The position numbers and the translations under genes were made by a program. A stretch of 64,000 nucleotides of DNA. Source: Epiperipatus broadwayi (lineage: Eukaryota > Onychophora > Udeonychophora > Euonychophora > Peripatidae). The stretch spans positions 1,736,001-1,800,000 of the forward strand of contig JAQFVV010000158.1 of assembly GCA_028023455.1 (NCBI GenBank), in the 5' to 3' direction. The notes beneath the pieces were generated by a model, which saw nothing but the letters and a program-made list of their open reading frames with translations, did not search any database and was not told where the DNA came from. Numbering within the stretch: the stretch's first letter is position 1; each line of letters opens with the position of its first letter. This document shows, one piece after another, positions 1 to 11,866 of this stretch.

Positions 1-610
1 ATAGTATGGATAGAATTGTGTTTGACTATGTTTGCATAAGATTATACTTATTTTATGAGATATTATTCATTGAGCATTTGTATATATATATGGTTTTTAT
101 AATTTTTAAACCCAAGGGATTACATTCTATACACATGCATTGTAATATTGTTTTAATACATCAATGTTTTATTGAGTACAAAGGATACTCTCAAACCAAA
201 GGATGAGATAGTGACTTTAAAAAGATTGGTTGACCTAGCTTTATACCTAAATTCACTTGTATAACTAGAAACCTGTCTTTGAAAAAGATTTCTAAACTTT
301 TCATATTCTGATACTTTTCTATTTCTAGAAAAAAAAAATCACACTATAAGCAAAAAGTATATTATTTGCAGTCTGTTCTATAAATTCATTGAATAAAATG
401 AAGGAAAAATTGAATCTTGTGGGAAAACTATCCTGTAAATTTTTATATTTATTATGACTATCATTTATCTGAAAATTTCTATTTGGAGCATTTTCTCAAG
501 AAAATTAAGTTTTCCTGCATTTAAAATTATTTAGAAACTTATAGAAAAGTATTCTTTCCAACAGAATCATAAGCTATGATTGAATTAATAATGTTAGCAC
601 AATTATTATT
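1..610. other. AT-rich intergenic sequence, no gene seen
   Basis: I see no coding similarity, RNA gene or clear repeat here. The open frame at 6-206 is a low-complexity frame rich in I, F, L and Y, as expected by chance in AT-rich DNA. Confidence 0.6.
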
Positions 611-611
611 T

Positions 612-808
612 TGAAAACTCTTTTCAATATGGGTTCTTACAGATAAAACTTATCTGCAACAGCTTTCCCAGGCTTAAACCCAGCTTGCTGCATAAAGTAG
701 ATGGATTTCAACTACTGGTATAATTCTTGTTAATGCTTTTTTCAACAGCTTGTAAAGGATACATAATAATATTAAACTATTTTCTGAATCATTGGTAGTT
801 TTTTTTAT
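612..808 (-). pseudogene. LINE reverse transcriptase relic (Jockey/CR1-like)
   Basis: On the minus strand three short reading-frame blocks follow one another in the order expected for a non-LTR reverse transcriptase. The first block contains LLCILYKLL and ALTRIIPVVEIHLL, like the 'PISLL...YKLLEK...RI' segment before the fingers. The second contains QQAGFKPGKAVADKF, like the QAGFRPGRS..DQ motif. The third contains RTHIEKSF, like 'TQHIEDSF'. The blocks are in different frames and stops occur between them, so this is a decayed fragment. The catalytic domain is not seen next to it. The assignment rests on motif likeness only; the exact LINE clade is uncertain. Confidence 0.55.
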
Positions 809-2455
809 CGATATAATTAAGCTTTCATACTAAAATTTTCGAATAATTTCTGTATTAGTAGGGTTGCTGACTAGATTTACGAACCATACTTAGGCTTTAA
901 ATTATGGAATCTTTCCTGATTTAAGATAATCAATACCAAGTTCAACAATATCTAAATGGTTTTACTAGATATATATTAGTGATATCATGCATTAATTAAT
1001 AAAAAATCTGAAAAAATAACTTTTTCTTTTTAATCTCTTTTGTTGAAGTTAAAAAAGATATTGTGGTTTTCTCATATGTATTCAAGAGTAGTTTTCTTCA
1101 CTTTACAGCTTATCTACAGTATGTTTAAATAATCAAAGGGCACCAGATAATATTTCCAGACTGATATCTGACTTCCTTTAAGAACTACAATAAAAGTTGG
1201 AATTAATATATATATATATACATTTAGCACTTACGTTTTACTCCTTTATACTATTCAAACCAATAGCCTGAAATAAAAAAACTCTAAAGTTTTGAATGCA
1301 AACTAATTTACATAATTATATAGATTTTAGACCATATCAGGTTCTATATAGAAATTGCAACTTTATATCACCTGTAGACATGTTCACATTTTGACAAAAA
1401 GGTTAATACCAACACCATATAAATTTGTCTTACAATTTCAAAAGTTCTCAAGCTTGAGAAATCAATGGATATTAGTTGGTATAATGCTATGTCATGCATC
1501 TCAGACTAATTTCTAGCTTTTTTCTTCAGTGAGAACTAAGGCTGCCACTGGAGGCATGAATTATATATAGTTTTATTATTATTAACTTTCCTAGCTAAAA
1601 GGTTGACAGTACCTATAATTGTCATAAAACTGAGCTCTCTAAAATTTAGAGAAACTGGCTAAGGTCAGATTTATATAAGTATGCAAGTTAAAATTATTTT
1701 CTGGCATTTGGTTTGAATAACATAAAGAAGTAAAAGGTGAATGCTAGATGGATCGTTAGTTCCGGCAAGCCAAAACTGATCTGGGGATATTGCAGCATTA
1801 TTCCATATGGTGTTCATTGATTACTAAAGCTTACAATATAAAACTTTATAGAAGAGTGAAGAAAACTGCTCAATCTTAAATTTCTGAGAAAACAAAACCT
1901 CATATATACTTACCTCTTCTTCACTTCCAATGTTAAACAATCTATTCATGGTTCATTGTAATATAATGAAGAGGCTGCAGTGATTAAAATTTAGAAAATT
2001 AGATAGAATTACTATTTAACAAAATATTTTTAAAATGAGTTTTATCATAATTGATTATTACAAAAAAATAGATTTCTGGTATGCATTCCTCCAACCACTC
2101 AAATTTTTTTTTTAATATTCTTGCATCATATTTTTTCATTGATTACTTATTTAATATAAATGTGCCATCCTTGTGCTGACTTTAACTTATTTAAAATTTA
2201 CCATTTATCACATGATTCAAGATGCCCAATAATATTCTTAAAAATATGATGGCAAGATTATAAGTTTAAACAGTAAATTTTTCAGAATGCTGGATATGAT
2301 GATTTACAGTTGTAAAAACATATCTTCATTGGATTAGGAATGTGAAAGAATCATTAGCATAATGTATGTGATATAACTCAATTATTATTTTTTTTCTGAT
2401 GAAAACTGTAAGGCAATTAGAATAATATATATATTATTGGAAAAATTACATTAAG
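809..2455. other. AT-rich intergenic sequence
   Basis: No gene seen. It contains TA-rich microsatellite runs (for example near 1207) and one short relic of the hammerhead family, listed separately at 1752-1832. Confidence 0.5.
1752..1832 (+). repeat. Diverged relic of the hammerhead-bearing repeat
   Basis: The stretch from GGCAAGCC through CTGGGGATATTG to GTTCATTGATTAC lines up in order with the hammerhead repeat copies (CACAAGCC, then CTGGGGATATTGG, then CATCCATTGATTAC). The CTGATGA box is missing, GAAAC has become AAAAC, and the middle is shortened. It would not be a working ribozyme. The match is short, so I hold this only moderately. Confidence 0.4.
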
Positions 2456-2460
2456 CCAAT

Positions 2461-2545
2461 TAAGTATAGAGGATTTGAACTCAGATTTTCAAGCACCCTT
2501 CAACTATCCACACTATCTCACACAACTGATACACATGGCCACACA
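2461..2545 (-). repeat. Possible tRNA-derived SINE relic
   Basis: Read on the minus strand, GAGTTCAAATCCTC at about 2470-2483 resembles a pol III B box (GGTTCRANNCC). It is preceded by a GTGGATAGTTGAAGGGTGC segment that could be a decayed A-box region. This head order is typical of tRNA-derived SINEs. No tail or second copy was found in the window. Confidence 0.3.
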
Positions 2546-3245
2546 CATGTAGAAAAGATTAATAATCACCAATATATGTATTTCATGCTAAACCAGCACT
2601 CACCATTTGGTCCAGACTATCATCTCACACATATATATATATAATCAATGCTCAGTTTATATTAAGATAGCAAATCTTCATACTTTAATGGACAGGCTTC
2701 AATCCACTACAACCTCCAGCTTTTCAGCCATCCATATCATTGAAAATCTGATGATGAAAACTCAAATCCCATGCTGATGCTAATATTATTGCCATGCCCA
2801 TGTTGACCTGAAGTCACTCTGACCCTTCATGTATAGGACAGTATCCATTAAATACATATAAGAGGGATAGACAGGATACAAGCTTAATATGTAAATATTT
2901 GAAACCAGGCACTCTTCACAAACCTGGGAGCTTAATTGTAAGCCAATTAATGTATTTTTTTTGTGATATATCAATAAAGAGTAAATGATATATATATGTT
3001 CAGTGCATACGAACATCTCTCATCCTTCATTTTTTATGTATTTTTATGCTCTAAGTATATTAGTTGATTAAAAGAAACTATTAGAATAAATGATGAGGGC
3101 AGGATAAAAATTGTAATCTTTGAAAATAAAATAAAGCAAGAAATGTATAAATAGAGACAACACTCCTTGATGTAGAAGACTTATTAGTTAAGGCAATGGA
3201 TGTATCTATGTGCATGGATAAATGTGACTGCACACATAGGCAAAG
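2546..3245. other. AT-rich intergenic sequence, no gene seen
   Basis: No coding similarity. The minus-strand open frame at 2786-3016 has no recognisable domain. Confidence 0.5.
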
Positions 3246-3452
3246 TAGCTGTTAAGTATTCTATTTCTAAGCCAATACCCCCTTAATATTGTACCGGTCA
3301 AAAAGAAGCCAACACATCAACAAACCCAAACTCAGGCGAACCAAACTGAATTCAAACCCAACTCACGAGCTCAGATCAAATCAATGGATGACATATATCG
3401 ACGGTACATGACTATGCGCCAAGGAACTAGCTCAACGGATGATGATGATTAA
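3246..3452 (+). repeat. Dispersed repeat with a short open frame ending in an acidic tail
   Basis: The block from TTGTACCGGTCAAAAAGAAG onward recurs at 7446-7530 with over 40 bases almost identical, and a diverged copy lies at about 17930-18010 on the minus strand. In frame it encodes VPVKKKPTHQQTQTQ, then a segment with MDDIYRRYMTMRQG, and finishes in four aspartates before a TAA at 3450-3452. The same residues open the second copy. I do not recognise the protein. It could be the C-terminal end of a transposon-encoded protein. There is no start codon in frame after the upstream stop near 3246, so this is a fragment. Confidence 0.45.
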
Positions 3453-5080
3453 TGAGACTCCTGATCTAACTCTAATAAAGTATAATAAAATAACTAACAA
3501 TCTTTATAAGTCAACTCATATATATATGTTCGGGTTGCCAATACAGACAGTGAGCATTAATATTAAAATAATTTGAATAAGAAAGAAAGTTTAAAAAAAA
3601 AACCCAAATGTGTTAATAAAATGTTTAATAATAATTATAATTTTGTTCAACTTTTAGATTGTGATTATATAGATTACCTCTAGTCTTTAAACAGAATTTA
3701 TATTTACAACAAGAATGGCAGTCCTTATTATATGCCAATACTATTACGCAATATTATATGATAAATATATGTCTATGCCCCCGACAAGAAAATAAAGGTA
3801 GATAAAGGTATTTGGCTATGACTGAAATTATTATTCTGATTCTAAAGGAAAGAATGTGAGATTTATTTTCACATTCGCAAATCAATTCATAAAGAGCAAG
3901 ATACGTATTTAGGGCATAACTTTAATATTTAATAGAAAACTTATTTAATTATAAATAAACATGAATTTGTTCGACTTTAATAAAATCAATTCATCACGAT
4001 TTACGAGCATGAGAGCGGGCTTTACTGGAACTGAGAAATAAACGGTACTGACGACTTATGAGCTATAAGAATAAATGTGAAAAATAATGGCTTGTCTGTG
4101 ATTTGAGAAAATAGCAGGGCTGCTTGTATTTGACAAGTCTTCAATGCCCTATATGAAGGATCCATAGAACACAGGGAAAACCAGGTCGGGTCGTAGCCTC
4201 GAACCTTTGGTGTTCCAAATATAAAACGAGCAAGTGGAGGAAGTGCTTTCTTCCTAGATAATTAAACTAATAGAAATATCACTGAGGACAAGCCTATGAA
4301 ACAGGAGATGGCTCGCGTCAGCAACGTTCGGAAAATGATGACTTGGTAATCATCGTATTTAAATAATAAAACCCAATTTATATAAAGAGTGCTCTACGTG
4401 ATGACCTGATCAAGTTAAATTAAAGTCAAACGTGCTTTAATCAAAAAGTATTTAATGCAATTAGAAATTATATTAATTATGCCCTAAATCCCATGCCCTT
4501 CCTGAATATTAATAGAAAGTATAACATTTGAATTAGAATATATATTCATTTAATTCCTTTATCAACCTTTTTGCAAACAATAAATTAATGTGAATAAATA
4601 ACTATTATAAATTCAGTAAAGTGGCCGGGAGCATAGGTTAAAAATTGAGCTAATAATTTGTTGTTATTAGCCATTAATAAAATAGCAAAAATTGTACAAA
4701 TCATTCAACTCGATAATTAATAGAACTGTATCAAAATAGTTCTAGTGGGTAAGAATTACTGTAAAAATAAATATATTATTTAACAAGGCAAATGCAACGA
4801 AGGAAATTATTATCGAGTTGAAGTTATTATTGGCATATAATAAAAAATAAACAATATTAATAAATCACACAATAAATATATATATAATATAATAAATGAA
4901 CCGCCATCGTAAGAAATGAGAAAGTTAAATATTAAATTTAAAGACTAGAGATTAAGATAGAGAATTACTACATAATTTAAAATAACATTAACAAAAAGAC
5001 AATTTTACAGTAGATAGCTTAAAGATGTTTTAACTTAAAGTTCAGAACTGGCCAGGTTCAAAAGGAAAGATATTACCATT
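3453..5080. other. Intergenic sequence without a recognised gene
   Basis: AT-rich, with a less AT-rich patch at about 4110-4260 that looks like old mobile-element sequence. It contains a purine tract before TGCTTTC at about 4236, similar to the purine tract/TGCT junctions of the LTR elements below, but no matching second LTR was found. Confidence 0.35.
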
Positions 5081-5290
5081 TCTTCATGGTTGACTTCTGC
5101 GTTTCCACAGGGCAGAGTCCAGTTGGATGAAACATATGCGCGCATTTTGAAAATTATGTGAATAGCATTTTGATAGATTTCTCTAAGGTTTCGGCAGCTT
5201 ACGATTGGTATATGAATTTTTATATTGCAGCCACATTGAAGATTTTCAGGGGGCTTAAGGAACCGTAGTCAGACTCTTGAAGTTAAGCCC
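5081..5290 (+). pseudogene. Possible LINE reverse transcriptase motif-A relic
   Basis: One plus-strand frame reads NSILIDFSKVSAAYD at about 5163-5207. This resembles the non-LTR reverse transcriptase motif A ('LLDFSKAFD'), which carries a catalytic aspartate. Only this short stretch supports it and the rest is interrupted by stops, so the call is weak. The patch is visibly less AT-rich than its surroundings. Confidence 0.25.
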
Positions 5291-6561
5291 CCCCACCATG
5301 GTAGAAACACTATTTTACTTCATAATTTAACTGGGCGACTTCTCTAATGAAATATATATAGCTTCTCTTAATGAGGAATAATAGCTGCTTGGAAACTTTT
5401 CCTGGGCTCTTTATACTGTATCTGATGCCTTTAGGCTAAATCAATCTTACAAAAAATTTACTAGTTGTTTTTAGATACATTCCTTTGATAAGGCTTTCAA
5501 ACTCATTAACTTGAATTCATTTTCTAATTAGAAAATGAATTTTTAATATCAGAAAATGATTTTAATTAGGACCGTCCTAACATTTTAAAGACTTATCTAT
5601 TTCTAATTAATAAAAACTTTAACCATTGTTTTGGAAAGAGAAAATCTGAAAGCTTATCGAAAGAATGTAGCTATTAATCACTAAAAATTTAACATATTAT
5701 TTAAAAGTAAAATAAACATTCCCGACGCAATGAAACTTTCGAACAATTATATATATTTAAACATTTATAAATATATATACGCACAATCCACGCAGTTATA
5801 ATATATATAAATTCATGAATAATTCTAACATGAATTTATTAATAGAAATGATTAGTTTAAATCTCAAATGAATTAATTTTAACACACATTTATAATAGTT
5901 TTTCTTTAAGGAAACTAGCGTGGACTGAACGCATAAAGCCCCATTGCATCGGAAATTCAAAGTTAGTACAAGGGTTTGAAGTTGGCTACATGTGAAAGAT
6001 CATGAAGCTAGGATCGAACTTAGATCCGACTGCTTCATTTTTTTCCACTTCAAAAAAAAACAATGAAAAAAAAAATGTTTTTACTTATATTTGATACATT
6101 TATAAGTTTACTTGATTAATTGGTAGACTATACAAGTAATTAGTAACATACAAATATTGATATATTTTAACAAGGATACTAGTAATTCTCTATGTTGGAT
6201 CCATTTGGTTTTTATTATTTATTTAGGCAACTCACTCTCTGCTGTACTGACAATCATATTTGCTGACAAATTTATTTATATGGGCGCCAGTCAGCAATAT
6301 GAGATTAATAGGACATGTGAAATAACCCATTGATCACCCAAACCATATATGATTGACATAATTTAGGATAGAACAATTTAATTGATGAATATTTATTATT
6401 TTAAAACTGACAACGTTTTAAACATAGTTCAACTATTTCATTTCAAATAAGCATGAGGCTTTCACACACAAAAAAAATGTCAAAATTAATATTACACAAG
6501 AACTTTTATTTGATATCATTTTTAATCTTGCTAGCATAAGAGTGTGTAAACCATTGAAGCA

Positions 6562-6825
6562 TTTTGCCAACTGCATCTGGCTGCTTGGTGTTACACAAAA
6601 GGTCTTCACCTACTTTGAGGTTACTCTAGAAATTATTGTCATTTAAGCATATTGTCACACTGCATCGGACTGCTTGACATATAATTCCCAGTCAGAAGGT
6701 CTTCACCTGCTTTGAGGTTACTCTAGAAATTGCTGTCATTAAAGCGTATTGTCCACTACATCGGACCGCTTGACATGCAATTCCCAGTTTGGAGGTCTTC
6801 ACCTGCTTTGAGGCTACTAAGAATA
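6562..6825. repeat. Tandem repeat, period about 97 bp, nearly three copies
   Basis: The landmark GGTCTTCACCT occurs at 6601, 6698 and 6794. Each copy also contains a CATC.GGCTGCTTG segment, and the first two carry TTACTCTAGAAATT after the landmark. The copies differ at scattered positions, so the array is not recent. Confidence 0.75.
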
Positions 6826-7445
6826 CAGAGTGAACATTTAATATATGTGCTAGCAAGCAATACTTGAAATTAAACTTTGAACATGATATCGATACTGGAT
6901 ATTTTTACATATATACTAAGATGAATACTAATTAATTTTGACACGGAAAAACATTTCACCTAATTTTACCCCTTGCTTTACTCTTACTACTTTTTAACAA
7001 TAATTATTTTTTTCTTTCTGTCACGAACGCGTATAAACAAACGTAGAATATATATACTGGTATACACATAATTTATATATATTAACTATCTTATTACTTT
7101 TCTTTTTCTTTAAATAATTATTTTGACTAACAAATCTATTACGGAGTTTAACAAACAAATTCTATTACTGACTGAGCATTTAAGTAATCTTTAAAAACAT
7201 TTAGGTATAAGAAATTAAACGAAACTGACATTTTAATTCATTAAATCATTTCAGTTATGAGTTATAAATCGCATATAACTTTTTTCTCAAGTATATATAA
7301 CGTTCTACAACATATAATCACTCTCTACTGGGTGTAGAATTTAATTAATCGAGGCCTCAATGATTTGGGTGGCTAAAACATAAATACTGACTACAGGGTG
7401 TGGGGTTTATTAAATCGAAGCCACAACGGTTGGGCAGCCAAAAAC

Positions 7446-7530
7446 ATAACCATGTACCGGTCAAAAAGAAGCCAACACATCAACAAACCCAAACTCAAAG
7501 TCGGATTCAAACTCAGGTGGTTCTAATTAA
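7446..7530 (+). repeat. Second copy of the dispersed open-frame repeat
   Basis: It matches the copy at 3291 onward through TGTACCGGTCAAAAAGAAG and the following CAACACATCAACAAACCC, then diverges near 7500. It lies inside the foldback-type element, just inside the right arm. Confidence 0.6.
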
Positions 7531-7812
7531 TCTAATTAATAAATTTGTCAGCAAATATGATTGTCAGTACAGCAGAGAGTGAGTTGCCTAAATAAATAAT
7601 AAAAACCAAATGGATCCAACATAGAGAATTACTAGTATCCTTGTTAAAATATATCAATATTTGTATGTTACTAATTACTTGTATAGTCTACCAATTAATC
7701 AGGTAAACTTATAAATGTATCAAATATAAGTAAAAACATTTTTTTTTCCATTGTTTTTTTTTTTGAAGTGGAAAAAAATGAAGCAGTCGGATCTAAGTTC
7801 GATCCTAGCTTC

Positions 7813-9081
7813 AATATCTATTCAAAAAGAAGAGACGATAATCATGGCAGCATATTGTTTAGTATAACTATCTATCATTACCATGATGTGGAATAGAATT
7901 TGCAATGTAAAGCTTTGAATTTCTTTTCAAGTTCTAAACTTGGAATTTTTCTTTTTGAAATTCTATTCATAACTCAACTCACTTAACTATCCAATTATTG
8001 ATTAGTAAATAGGTATCTACTAATTCTTAATAAGATAGTGAAATGATGTAAAACCCTTATCATTCTTAAGTTTAAAAAGATATTGTACATATATATATAC
8101 TTACATTTTCTTTTAGTTTCAATACATACATAAAAGAAATTAAATTTTATTAGTGTAATGCTGGCAAGAATGCTTACTTAATTTCCTATATTTCATTGGC
8201 ATAGATTATCAAAAAGCAGTTAACATAAAATATATTTTCTGATACAGTTAATCACAAGTGTTATTAAGATTATTAAAATATAAAGTTAGGGATAAAGAAT
8301 ATATATGTAAACACCCACACTTAAATTTTCATTCATCTGTTAGAATAATCTAGTGTACCTGAATTTAATACCAATAACTCTAGTATTTGGTTCCTTTATA
8401 AGAACTGTGGGATCCTTAGCAAAATGCATCACAACGTTGCATAACTGAGATTAACTAATAAATATAGCTACCATTTATGTGATTTCCAGCTTTCAGAACA
8501 TTTTTTATATTATAATGATCAAAAAGTTATTTTAATCTTATGCCATTGCATGTTTTATGCTTTCATCTTGACCCAAACTTGTTTATAGTGACTGCCTGGA
8601 AGCATTTCTGCCACAAATCTTTATGGGTATGTCAAATAAAGGCTTTTTCGCCAATTATTGACTGACCTTGGCATCACAAGATATGATTATCAAAATTTTG
8701 GTTCATAAATCATTTCTAAGCAGGTGTGAGAGTTTGAGGAGTCCAAGACCTTTGTCCACTATCATCCACAATATTTTCATTCCTTCCAAGGAAATAACTT
8801 TTTTAGTAATGAAAAGATGATTGCCACAATAGTTTGTTCTGTTGTTGCCAACCAAAATACATAGTAGCAAATCATCAAAAGAAATCAATGCAATATGCTA
8901 GCACAAATACTATATGGCAGAAACAATTATGCTAAAAATAACAGAAAAATCTTGTTTTTCTAAGAAAATGTCAAAAAGAATAAGTCAATCTGCATAAGAA
9001 AGGTAGAAATCATATAAATCACCCTAAACCCTGCATATTTATGATGAACTTACCATAGAAAATAGACAACTGATAAGGACT
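7813..9081. other. AT-rich intergenic sequence, no gene recognised
   Basis: A less AT-rich patch at 8530-8900 contains a 61-codon minus-strand frame, but I recognise no domain in it. Confidence 0.45.
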
Positions 9082-9199
9082 GCCTCTTGCATGAAACATT
9101 AATCAATCACTGTTTTGTATGTCACTTCAGGAAGGTCATATTGAGTGATCCAGAAGTGACATACAAAACAGTGATTGATTAATGTTTCATGCAAGAGGC
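9082..9199. repeat. Perfect 47-bp palindrome (24-bp spacer) at the broken end of a gag gene
   Basis: Bases 9082-9128 are the exact reverse complement of 9153-9199. The right arm is in the sense orientation of the truncated gag of Gyp-1: its frame reads TYKTVID, like the [13 protein letters not shown] segment in the gag of Gyp-4 and Gyp-5. The left arm is therefore an inverted duplicate of the gag end at the point where the element is truncated. The perfect match between the arms contrasts with the decay of the element itself. Confidence 0.9.
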
Positions 9200-9521
9200 C
9201 ATACTTAACATAGCATCAGAATATACCAGATCAAAATCACCGGAAAAGATCACTTTCAGTAGAGAAAAGAAAAAATTTGACTCAACGCTTTTAGCAGACA
9301 CACCAAACAACAAAATTGTACTTGTTGTGAAAACCCGGTCATATTAAAACAAGCTGTAGACACAAGGATAAATTATGTACAAAATGTAACAAGAGAGAAT
9401 ATTTAGTCGCTGTGTGTTATTATAAAGATTGTGAGACACAGAGAAAAAGAGTAAACTCAAAATCCCGGGTAAGGATAGAATATAAAAAACCATTAAGACG
9501 GTATCAAAAGGCGACAATAAA
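9200..9521 (+). pseudogene. Gyp-1 gag remnant with degraded zinc knuckles
   Basis: The frame around 9320-9420 contains a CRHKDKLCTKCNKRE-like segment, consistent with the nucleocapsid CCHC knuckles that bind the element's RNA. A frameshift disrupts the first knuckle. The capsid part is mostly gone because the element begins at the palindrome. The segment leads into the protease frame with no other gene between. Confidence 0.55.
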
Positions 9522-10025
9522 ATGAATCACATTCTTCTAGATTTGCAAGTCTGCCAAAAAGTGACCATGATGGAAGTAGATAGTGGAGCTGGATTGTCGT
9601 TGATATCACATAAGGACTGGATAGAGATCACTCGAGGCAGTAAATGTAGGCTAAAGCTATGTAAGGCGGATGTAATAGTAACAGACATAAACGGAAACAA
9701 AGTTGACATCCATGAAAAATTAACTGTGCCTGTGATACTAAATTCAAGACATAAATTTCTGGTACTGTATATAATCAATAAAGACATTAGTCCATTATTG
9801 GACAGAAATTGGTTTGCCTTGTTAGAAATACACATAAATCTATTAAAGACTGTCCGTATAGAAAGAGAAATAAAAAAAAATTATCCGGAACTGTTTACAC
9901 AAGGCCTAGCGGAATTCAGAACAAGACCAGTAAACATAGAACTATTACAAGAAGCAAAAACCATTGTCTGTAAGCCCAGAAAAGTACCATTCATGATGAG
10001 AGAGAGAGGGTGGAAAAAGCAATAA
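9522..10025 (+). CDS. Gyp-1 pol fragment: retropepsin and start of reverse transcriptase
   Basis: This is the longest intact piece of Gyp-1 pol, 167 codons. The aspartic protease active-site motif MEVDSGAGLSLIS occurs at residues 17-29 (D-S-G-A). It is followed by a protease-like ILNSRHKFLVLYI segment and a PLLDRNWF segment, typical of the protease/RT junction. The end (FRTRPVNIEL ... KPRKVPF) matches the N-terminal RT linker seen in Gyp-2. Retropepsin would act as a dimer to cut the polyprotein. The annotated start is simply the first ATG in the open stretch; the natural polyprotein would be read through from gag. The frame breaks after residue 167, so no working enzyme is expected. Confidence 0.8.
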   Translation: MNHILLDLQVCQKVTMMEVDSGAGLSLISHKDWIEITRGSKCRLKLCKADVIVTDINGNKVDIHEKLTVPVILNSRHKFLVLYIINKDISPLLDRNWFALLEIHINLLKTVRIEREIKKNYPELFTQGLAEFRTRPVNIELLQEAKTIVCKPRKVPFMMRERGWKKQ

Positions 10026-10880
10026 TGGATCTGATATTGAAGCAAGTCTTAACACCAAAGAAGAATCATCCTGGGCGATCCGTATTGTAACCATTATAAA
10101 AACAGATGGGAGTATAAGATTATGCGGGGATTATCGAGTTACAGTCAACATATAAACAAAGGTGCAAACCCTGTCCCATGCATAAGAGAAATACTTGCAT
10201 CACTATAAATGGCCAAGTATTTTGCAAAAATCGACCTAAGTGCAGCTTTCCACCAGATCTCTGTAACAAAAGACATCTGAGTTACTTATGTATAAATGTA
10301 ATAAATTGTCATATGGGATAATCATTGCTCCAAATGGGTTCCAGAATAAAATGGATATGCTATTCAGGTTTATGGAAAGAGTAATTCCCTATTTAGATGT
10401 ATTTTAATCATTGGCGCGATGGAGGCAGAACTCGAAAAACGGATAGATCAGGTCTGCTCAAGGCTGTCTCAGGCCAACATGAAGCTGAATGTAAATAAAT
10501 ACATAAGATCAGCTCGGAAAATTAAGTTCCTGAGACATAATAAATGAAAACGGTCGAAAACCTGATCTCGAAAAAATGAAGGCTATAAAAAACGCAAAGA
10601 AACCCAGAAACATCAAAGAACTGCAGGCATTTTTGGGACTTTTTAAAATTTTTATGAAAGTTTTTTAGCAGGAAAGTCACTCTTGTGGTTGCCATTATAT
10701 GTGTTGTTAAAAACAAAACTGTGATGGATCTGGACTAAGATGCTGTCACAAAAAAAAATTATAGCCATATTGACAAGGAAGTGTTGGCAGTGATTTTCTG
10801 GTAAAGAAATTCCACCAATATGTATATGGCCATAATGTCACCATCTATATGTATCATCGCCCCTTAACAGTAATTTTCAG
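10026..10880 (+). pseudogene. Gyp-1 reverse transcriptase / RNase H, broken
   Basis: Several short frames in sequence show the RT fingers and palm (a CGDYRVTV-like segment near 10120-10145; a KYFAKIDLSAAFHQI-like motif A at about 10215-10258), then RHKIN..G and an ELQAFLGL-like RNase H connection at about 10615-10640. The QKNYSHIDKEVLAVIF-like RNase H segment follows near 10750-10800. Stops and frameshifts separate these blocks. The function would be copying element RNA into DNA; this copy cannot do so. Confidence 0.7.
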
Positions 10881-11866
10881 TGGTGAAAAGGTACCTACAG
10901 AACCCCCAAGTCAACGTATGGTGTGATGGACAAACTTGATGTCACAGTACAACTAAAACTAATATACAAACCTGGAAAAACAATTGCACATGCGGACGCT
11001 TTGTCTAAGCTGCCTGACATTACAAAAATGTATTCAAAACTAAAGAGGCAAATTACATTGAAACACATTACAGTCAAAGGAGATAAATAGCACGATCATA
11101 AAGGAATGAACAAAGTGAGTAAGAAATAGGTGGCCAAAGAAGTGTCCTCGAGAATTGAGCAAAGTTATCTGGATAGCTAGCAATAAACGTTCTGCATGTG
11201 ACGGATGCATATTGAATAATGACCGAGTGTTAATACCTATGGAAGGTAGACTTCAAGTTCTAAACATATTTCATCAAGGACACCCAGGAGTGGTATGAAT
11301 GAAAGCCCTCACAGTCATATGTATGGTGGCCAAACTTTACAAATGAAATAGAGATCTTATAAAAAAATGTAGGAACTGCAAACAAGGGGCCAGATTACCA
11401 CCAAAACATTATAAACATGGGAACCGTCTAAGTCTCCATGGACACATATATCATCTTGACCACATTGGCCTGTGGGACAGATATGATACTATTAGTGATC
11501 AATGCATTTTCTTGATGGACAGAATATTGAATTGTTAAAGACACTAGTGTGGACTGTGGTTCAGGTTTTGCTTTGAGAAAGTTTATAGACTTTCTAAATA
11601 ATGGAGGAATTAAACACATTCTTACACCTCCATAACATCCTGAAAGCAATGGGATAGCAGAACAATGAAAGCAGCACTTAAAAAACATGTTAAGAAAACT
11701 TCAGAGCCAAAACATAATGGAAGCCTTAATACAGGCTACATACACCCAACACTTCACACCAAATACTGCAATGGGTAAAACCCCAGTGGAATTATTAATG
11801 TGTTGGGACGTTCAGAACCCATCTGACAAAGTTGCTATCTGGAAACACTAGGAATAATAATAATAA
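10881..11866 (+). pseudogene. Gyp-1 integrase, broken
   Basis: The frame contains an HQGHPGV segment at about 11272-11292, part of the zinc-binding HHCC domain, and CRNCKQGAR near 11370. The catalytic core starts with HLDHIG near 11455 and continues with IFLMD. The later SNGIAEQ-like motif (HPESNGIAEQ near 11636-11665) precedes the third acidic residue region. The frames are interrupted repeatedly. The gene is cut by the hammerhead-bearing insertion at 11867 and its tail resumes after 12097. Confidence 0.7.

Larger units (their letters stand above)
6004..7812. mobile_element. Foldback-type element with about 270-bp inverted arms
   Basis: The arm at 6004-6275 is repeated almost perfectly in reverse complement at 7537-7812. 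Both arms run through the same landmarks: GAAGCTAGGATCGAACT, a poly-T/poly-A stretch, CTAGTAATTCTCTATG, and ACTCACTCTCTGCTG. The arms flank about 1.26 kb. Inside lie a 97-bp tandem repeat and a copy of the dispersed open-frame repeat. The outer arm ends contain AGTTCGATCC, similar to a tRNA B box. No transposase is visible and I could not identify a target duplication. It could be a foldback transposon, or two opposed copies of one repeat. Confidence 0.65.

Noticed and set aside
2749-2765. CTGATGATGAAAAC on the plus strand
   Set aside because: No room for stem II and no pairing flanks; a chance match to the core boxes.
8703-8888. 61-codon minus-strand frame that might be part of a DNA transposase
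   Set aside because: I could not match any transposase signature, and no terminal repeats frame it.
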